Part shown: piece by piece, positions 59,101 through 64,000 of the stretch | How positions within the stretch are numbered: position 1 is the first letter of the stretch | How the letters are laid out: every line of letters begins with the position of its first letter | Assembly: GCF_901709675.1 (NCBI RefSeq) | Contig: NC_051095.1 | Location: 22,912,456-22,976,455 of the forward strand | Source: Syngnathus acus | Lineage: Eukaryota > Chordata > Actinopteri > Syngnathiformes > Syngnathidae | Reading direction: 5' to 3' | DNA: 64,000 nt | Notes under the pieces: generated by a model | The model's input: only the letters and a program-made list of their open reading frames with translations | Told to the model about the DNA's origin: nothing | Database searches by the model: none | Translations under genes and position numbers: made by a program

Positions 59101-61724
59101 CCAAAATGTTTCAGTACGTTTTAGTACGACTAGTAAATTACAAGGTCGCATCGCTTCCCAACATTACGGTAACTGTAGTCAGGGGGCGTCACCGAATAGC
59201 TGTTGTACCCGCGAGGCTATTTCATTTCAAAATAGGCTGCTCCGTTAATGTTTCGAGTAAATTTACGGATTGATATGGAAGGGAAACATAGGTAAGCAGT
59301 ACCAATGTGTTAGATCGAACTTTAGTCAGTTCCGATCATTTTATAGGAGATCGTTTGAGAAACGCGATTGTTTACACTTTGCTGAGGCTCATGGGAGATT
59401 GCGAGCTGAGGCTCGTGGGACTTTGCGGATGGCTAATGCTATAACGATAGCTGCTATACGTACCAGGCTATTTCATGTCAAAATAGGCTGCTCTGTTAAT
59501 GTTTCGAGTAAATCTACGGATCGCTATGGAAGGGAAACATAGGTAAGTAGTACCAATGCGTTAGATCGAACTTTAGTCAGTTACGATCATTTTATAGGAG
59601 ATCGTTTGAGAAACGTGATTGTTTACACTTTGCCGAGGCTCATGGGAGATTGCGAGCTGAGGCTCGTGGGACTTTGCGGATGGGTAATGCTCTAACGATA
59701 GCTGCTATACGTACCAGGCTATTTCATGTCAAAATAGGCTGCTCTGTTAATGTTTCGAGTAAATCTACGGATCGATGTGGAAGGGAAACATAGGTAAGTA
59801 GTACCAATGCGTTAGATCGAACTTTAGTCAGTTCCGATCATTTTATAGGAGATCGTTTGAGAAACGCGATTGTTTACAGAGGGCTCGTGGGTTATTGGCT
59901 AGTGGATGCATACCGCAACCCTAGTCAACCTCAGTTTGTTGCAGTATAGCTTCTATTTTATGCGCCTTATAATACGGTGCGCCTTATATATGGACAAAGT
60001 TTTAAAATGGGCCGTTCATTGAAGGTGCGCCTTATAATCCGGTGCGCCTTTTAGGGCGGAAAATACGGTAATTGTTGCACCTGTAATATTTAGTGTTTGT
60101 TTCAACTGTTTGGAAGAGACTGACCTCGAAGGGTTTAACCTTAGCAAACAGCTCCTCATACTGTGATCTCCAGTGTTCTGTCTCAGGACTTGTAGAACTT
60201 TGAAAGAGAAGAAAAAGGATATTTGCAAGGTGTAAATAAATGTATTCATCCCTTAAAGCACAGGTGTCAAACTCAAGGCCCGGGGGCCAGATACAGCCCG
60301 CCACATCATTTTATGTGGCCCACGAAGACAAATTGTGCACCAAATTCGTGTGTCATTACTAGAATTGCAAATTTTATTCACTTTTAATAATATCTTTTCT
60401 TTTTAATATTTGACCAGTTTTTACTCGTCTGATTTGAAAACGAGTTATTTGTCAGTTTGTTTTGTAGCTTTTACTGTATATAATATGAGGTGCTCATACA
60501 TTTATTTGGGTTGACAGTCATAATGCCCCACTGAAAGAAGCTATGACTACAATGCGGCCCGCGAAAAAAATGAGTTTGACACCCCTGGCTTAAAGAAAAA
60601 AAAAGTTCACCTTTCTGCTTCAATTATTTGTTTTTGGAGTTTCTGTTGCTGCTCGTCCATCTCCCACTGCAGTGTGACCTTCTCCTGAGTCAGCATCTGG
60701 ACTTGGTGCTGCAGAGCGTGCCACTCTTGTTGTTGGTCTCCCATTTTACACTGCAAAACCTCCACCTTCTCCTCTGTGAGGGCCGTTTGCGCCTGAAGGT
60801 TCACACACTCGAGCTGAATTTCATTCAAGCGAGCTTGAAGCCGCCTCTTCTCTGTATCTGCCTCCATTAATGACTGTTCTGAGAGTTCAACTTGAGAGAA
60901 AAGTCGACTTCTTTCTTCGTCTAGTCTATTGAGCTCAGTCTGTAGCCTGAAAACCTCTGACCTAAACTGTTGGTGGTCTTTAATTCCAGCCTCCAGTGTC
61001 ATCCTTTTTGCCTCAAGCTCCGTTTGGTATTTAGCTTTTTCCTCTTTTTCTTGTAGCAATTGTTCCATTACGTTCACCTTTTCCCTGCAAACTTCCTCAA
61101 GCTGTTTCTTAGCCATTTGTTCTTGATAGTGAAGCTCAGCAAGATGCTGTCCTTTCTGCTCTTCAACTTGCCTCAATGCTTTTTCCTTGCTTTCTGCCTG
61201 TTGCTGAAGCTCCTGCTCTAACTGAGAAATTCTCACAGCATGGCTGGCCTCCAAGGCCTGCATCTCCTGAACTTTTTGAGCGAGACGAGCTTGCACCTCC
61301 TGCAAATCTCTAAATTAAGATAAGAGAGTGAAATTAATTTAAAAAAAAAAAGGAAAGGCTCAAATTATTTTTAACAGATGCAATTAAGAGGCAAACCCTG
61401 AATTCTTCTGTCTTAGTTGGTGCTCCTCATCTTTTTGTTGAATCACTTTGTCCATCTCCTCTTTCATCTGTTGGGTCACTCTTTCCATCTTCTCCCCCAA
61501 TTTTTGATAGCTTTCCTCTGCGCTCCTCAGGGCATCTTTGGTGCTTCAGCATACAACATACCCGTAAGCTCTTTGAACAAACATTGCAATGGAATGTTCA
61601 TAGCAAGACGGATTTGACAACTCACCATTCCAGCTCTGTAGACATCTCTCCCATTCTCTTCAACGTGCTTGAGTGGGCCTCTTGTAATTCCGAATGTTCC
61701 TCTTTCAACAATGTCAGGTCACTG
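56100..61724 (-). CDS. hmmr: hmmr (hyaluronan-mediated motility receptor/RHAMM), 3' seven exons, 459 residues
   Basis: Exons in transcript order: 61724-61626, 61543-61397, 61309-60611, 60197-60125, 58220-58044, 56425-56269, 56128-56100 (stop TAG). Phases fit at every junction. The protein is a continuous coiled coil rich in Glu, Gln and Lys, as in HMMR, a microtubule/spindle-associated protein that can also bind hyaluronan. Diagnostic C-terminal blocks are '[20 protein letters not shown]', '[20 protein letters not shown]' and '[13 protein letters not shown]...TPLKEE', which align block for block with mammalian HMMR. The basic BX7B-type hyaluronan motif is kept in KIKHVMQLK (partial-protein residues 382-390); the second basic cluster is altered. 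The N-terminal exons are not in the remaining 2.3 kb and must lie beyond the window. It converges with the insulin gene. Regulation is not visible here. Confidence 0.92.
56269..56425 (-). CDS. hmmr: hmmr penultimate exon (FDPSKAF block)
   Basis: Bounded by 'tttgtag' and donor GTGAGC. It encodes [13 protein letters not shown], a Pro-rich 'PPARG' insert and [13 protein letters not shown]...TPLKE, a signature that identifies the gene. Confidence 0.93.
56793..57118. repeat. Fold-back element, exact 31-bp inverted core
   Basis: 56793-56823 and 57088-57118 are exact complements ('cacaatttccccattggaaa' in the left arm). Weaker complementarity extends ~35 bp on each side, including 'ggcaccaaa'. A SINE head lies between the arms. 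Probably a worn MITE. Confidence 0.75.
56988..57028 (+). repeat. SINE head fragment
   Basis: 'gcggcacggttagcatgtcc' and 'gcctcacaattcgg' match the head of the GATG-tailed family. Confidence 0.65.
57548..57719. mobile_element. Family A MITE, 172 bp
   Basis: TA-bounded; the tip 'ccgtaattttcggactataa' is exactly inverted at the right end, with 'agtataagtcgc' repeated inside each end. It is the minimal relative of the 1.67-kb fold-back at 16680. Confidence 0.93.
58044..58220 (-). CDS. hmmr: hmmr exon (LLGHQN/KQKIKHV block)
   Basis: Exactly 59 codons, phase 0 at both ends, between 'tggcacctccag' and donor GTAATG. Encodes [18 protein letters not shown] and the conserved [14 protein letters not shown] hyaluronan-binding stretch. 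Confidence 0.95.
58391..58870. mobile_element. Tigger/pogo-like element, right end lost
   Basis: Left end 'tacagtgatcccttgccacc'. The interior 'ggcaggacaaccatgtgcaa' and 'gcgaaaagaggaaaaggg' matches 48955-49563 in opposite orientation. No right terminal repeat is found. Confidence 0.65.
58958..60070. mobile_element. Family B TIR element with three 251-bp tandem units
   Basis: TA-bounded; the tips TACCGTATTTTCCGCCCT are exactly inverted. 'aaaggcgcac', 'tgcgccttat' motifs are iterated near both ends. A 251-bp unit repeats with equivalent points at 59234, 59485 and 59736, the third unit being cut short. No transposase. Lies in an hmmr intron. Confidence 0.92.
60125..60197 (-). CDS. hmmr: hmmr exon ([16 protein letters not shown])
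   Basis: One base completes a split Ser codon; 24 codons follow, ending in KVKPFE before donor GTCAGT. It aligns with the 'YEEL...K.KPF' segment of mammalian HMMR. Confidence 0.9.
60259..60587. mobile_element. hAT non-autonomous element, copy in hmmr intron
   Basis: Ends 'cacaggtgtcaaactc' and 'gagtttgacacccctg', with 8-bp flanks ccttaaag / gcttaaag (7 of 8). Opposite orientation to the 24473 copy, same interior. Confidence 0.9.
60611..61309 (-). CDS. hmmr: hmmr large coiled-coil exon
   Basis: 699 nt open in one frame, 232 whole codons plus split codons at both ends. Starts after 'ttatcttaatttag' as (G)[12 protein letters not shown] and ends IIEAES before GTGAAC. Uniform heptad-like Leu/Glu/Gln/Lys pattern. 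Confidence 0.93.
61397..61543 (-). CDS. hmmr: hmmr exon ([14 protein letters not shown])
   Basis: 147 nt with split codons at both ends, after 'tgtatgctgaag' and before GTTTGC. The phase pairs correctly with both neighbouring exons and the peptide is again coiled coil. Confidence 0.85.
61626..61724 (-). CDS. hmmr: hmmr exon, most 5' in window
   Basis: 99 nt ending in the strong donor GTGAGT. Encodes [20 protein letters not shown] and MGEMSTELE. The acceptor may be 'cctctgag' (start 61724) or the in-phase 'gagcag' (start 61721). Confidence 0.8.
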
Positions 61725-64000
61725 CTCAGAGGATAGACTATGATTATTTAAGTGTTGAAACTGCTTGGTTTCAGCCATAGTTCTCAGCCCTAATGAAACT
61801 AAACAAATTACATGCTAATGAATAGGTTGCCTTTATGTTTTCATAACTAATAATAGGTATTTTAACTTAGCTATACTAATAATTCCATCAATGATGAAAA
61901 CACTCATTCGGTTCTGGATCATATTGCTTTGCAGGGTGTGCACAGCTACACCGTGTCAAGAATATTTCCTGATCATTTGTCTTCATTAAGGAAATTGGGA
62001 GATAGAAAGGATGGGCCAGGCTGTGGGACACTAATGTTGTTATTTATCCTGCCTAACAGATGTGCTGCTCAGCTTGAAGCAGCAGTGTCGGCGGTGGTGA
62101 ATGTCAAATATGCTGAATTTCAAGAATTTAAACCCACGTTGAGTTGAAAATTTTAGTTTCCTGACGTTAGACATCATAACATGTAATTTGGCCGTTTTAA
62201 GACAAATATTCCATCCATCCATTTTCTATAATCCTTTATCCCCACAAGGGTCGCTGGCGTGCTGGAGCTTATCCCAGCAGTCATCGGGGACACCCTGAAC
62301 TGGTTGTCAACGAATCACAGGGAACACATAGACAACCATTCACACTCAATCACACCTAAGGACAATTTAGAGTGCTCAATTCACCTAGCACGGATGTTTT
62401 TGGAATGTGGGAGAAAACCGGAGTACCCTGAGGAAACCCAGGCAGGCACAAGGAGAAGATGCAAACTCCACGCAGGAAGGCCGACGCCGGAATCGTACCC
62501 TGCATCTCATCTAATCGGTGTAAAAATGTACTCAATCGGAACGGGCGGAGAATAGTCTAATAGTAGTATAATTGACAATAGTACAAGTTAAAAATACCGT
62601 GACCAGCAGATGGCAGCATTGGGACCACCATGTATCATGTTATTTGGAAGCTCATGAACATGGCTGATCTTTGGAAATCTGATCGTAGCAAGCATCATGC
62701 AAATGAGCAAAGAAATTGTCACAACAAACAAACTTTTGGTGATGAAATAACAGTCTAAGCTTTCATTTGGTAGTCTCTGTCTACATTGTCATAAAACATA
62801 TTCTGCGAGCCGCCTTGAAAGATAGCCAGGATGCTTTTAGTTGTTCTAAATTGTCCAGATCCTAATTTATAGATTTGTCATTTATTCCTGTGAGGATAAA
62901 GTAGTTTGGAAAACAGATGGATGGATAGTTAGTGACAATTGAGTAAACAAACATTTCATTCTATTTTTCTAGGCCATTATGCTGCCAATTAATAAAAATA
63001 TGTCAGGATAAATGCCCAACGAGGTGAACAATTATCAGGGATTAATGGTCAGCATGGAGGCGTAAAGTCGGTGCACAGTGCCGGGCGGTTGCCTCAGCAA
63101 AGTGCCTTAATCCTTGATAATTGAGGAATGGCACAGGGAATTAATACAGTTATACCATGGTCACCTGTCCAAAATCTGTGTTTATTATTATTATACATTC
63201 AGCAATTTTGTATGTGAAAGGTCAATGCAAGCCCTCAGGCTGGCTACGCAGTACTCTGTTGGTCTTTGTTGACTGGGTGGTTGGACAAAATTGTCACATT
63301 GTCTTGACATTTTAAACCCATTTTGTTGTTTTCTTTGCGTTGATTTCATCCTTCTCTGCGAGTTATTGGAATTGTGTTTGAAAAAAGATGTTGTAATCAC
63401 CAAATAAAGTAAAAGATCAAATAATCTATATATTGTTTTCAAGTCACTAATTCTTATCCTCTGAGTACTTCAAACGTACTTCCGAGAAAACCTGATTGTC
63501 AGGTCGCTTGCCTGTTTATTGCTTGTCTGATTTGGAACAAATAAATGATTGCTTGACAGGGACTACTTGAAATGTTTGAAGTGTGTACATCAGGGTTGCC
63601 CACACGTCTTAAGCATTCAAGCAATTGACTAAATGACCAAGTCAAAATGAACTACCTATAATGAAAGATAAAGATAAAAAACATTTTTATTTACAACTAT
63701 ACTGACAATTGTTCATGTTTATATTTTATGGTCTATTGGTTCTACCACTCCTTGGTTCAAAAAAGCTTTCAAGTTTTGAAGTTGATAAGCTATACATTTG
63801 GACTGCGTTGCACCGGTGACATTAATTCTATTAAAAACATAAGCATCTTCCTTATGGGGTTATGGTTAAAACCCAAACTAAAAATGTACCTATAGATCAA
63901 GGAAAGGTTTACTTATGAAGAATGTTTCATCTCGGTTTTCTAGATATCTTCTATCTTTGATTCTCAGCCGACGTCTCGTTTTCACTCTCTTGAAATCGGT
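61725..64000 (-). other. Presumed hmmr intron; one SINE, no further exon found
   Basis: Apart from the SINE at 62211-62505 and a SINE tail at about 62888-62930 ('cagatggatggatag'), no minus-strand coiled-coil exon with splice sites is seen. Confidence 0.55.
62211..62505 (-). mobile_element. GATG-tailed SINE, most complete copy
   Basis: The left end (element 3' end) is 'ccatccatccattttctata'. It is followed by 'atccccacaagggtcgctgg', 'ggacaccctgaactggttgt', 'gacaatttagagtgctcaat' and 'aggcaggcacaaggagaag', ending near 'ggaatcgtaccctgcatctc' with the head partly lost. Confidence 0.85.

Larger units (their letters stand above)
58221..60124 (-). other. hmmr intron with Tigger-like and family B insertions
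   Basis: Almost all of its 1.9 kb is the Tigger-like fragment at 58391 and the family B element at 58958. Confidence 0.75.

Noticed and set aside
63191-63442. Further 5' exon of hmmr on the minus strand
   Set aside because: The translation is not coiled coil and lacks plausible splice sites in the required phase.

Overview
The window looks like nuclear DNA of a ray-finned (teleost) fish. It is AT-rich and intron-bearing. It carries an intact Rex3 retrotransposon whose sequence matches the widely used fish Rex3 PCR primer sites, fish-type tRNA-derived SINEs, several non-autonomous DNA-transposon families, and an insulin gene with teleost features. The abundance of TA-flanked elements ending in TACCGTA(A)TTTTC would fit a syngnathid-like percomorph, but the species is a guess.

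Region 1-54 kb: no host gene could be supported. The left end (1-4.2 kb) is a nested stack: an L2-type LINE interrupted by a ~300-bp unclassified repeat and by a complete Rex3 element (657-4018, minus strand) with an open 1,059-codon frame and a 12-bp target duplication. After it come scattered SINEs, a 69-bp-arm hairpin (10.3-10.45 kb), a Tc1/mariner corpse (11.9-13.0 kb), a Tigger-like element (15.3-15.9 kb), a 1.67-kb fold-back element (16.7-18.35 kb), LINE fragments (20.2 and 37.2 kb), a three-deep nest of DNA transposons (25.9-27.0 kb), two solo-LTR candidates (39.3 and 43.75 kb), and a cluster of related TA-flanked elements (39.4-50.6 kb). The rest shows nothing recognisable and is reported as intergenic blocks.

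Region 54-64 kb: two host genes in convergent orientation. A preproinsulin gene on the plus strand has coding exons at 54165-54354 and 55333-55478 (111 residues, conserved phase-1 intron in the C-peptide). The 3' half of hmmr (hyaluronan-mediated motility receptor/RHAMM) lies on the minus strand, with seven coding exons from 61724 down to the stop at 56100 (459 C-terminal residues). All exon phases fit together, and the poly(A) signals of the two genes lie about 200 bp apart. The hmmr introns hold five or six transposon insertions; the exons are clean.

The insulin departs from the usual vertebrate form (Asp at A21, Phe at B17, His at B26, a basic C-peptide, doubled Lys-Arg sites). This, with its hmmr neighbour, suggests the second teleost insulin paralogue (insb-like) rather than the main ins/insa gene. 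The most notable non-genic structure is a pair of sister TIR families that share a tip and an iterated ATAAG(G/T)CGCAC motif inside the ends. One has grown a fold-back with ~435-bp arms and the other a 251-bp tandem array.
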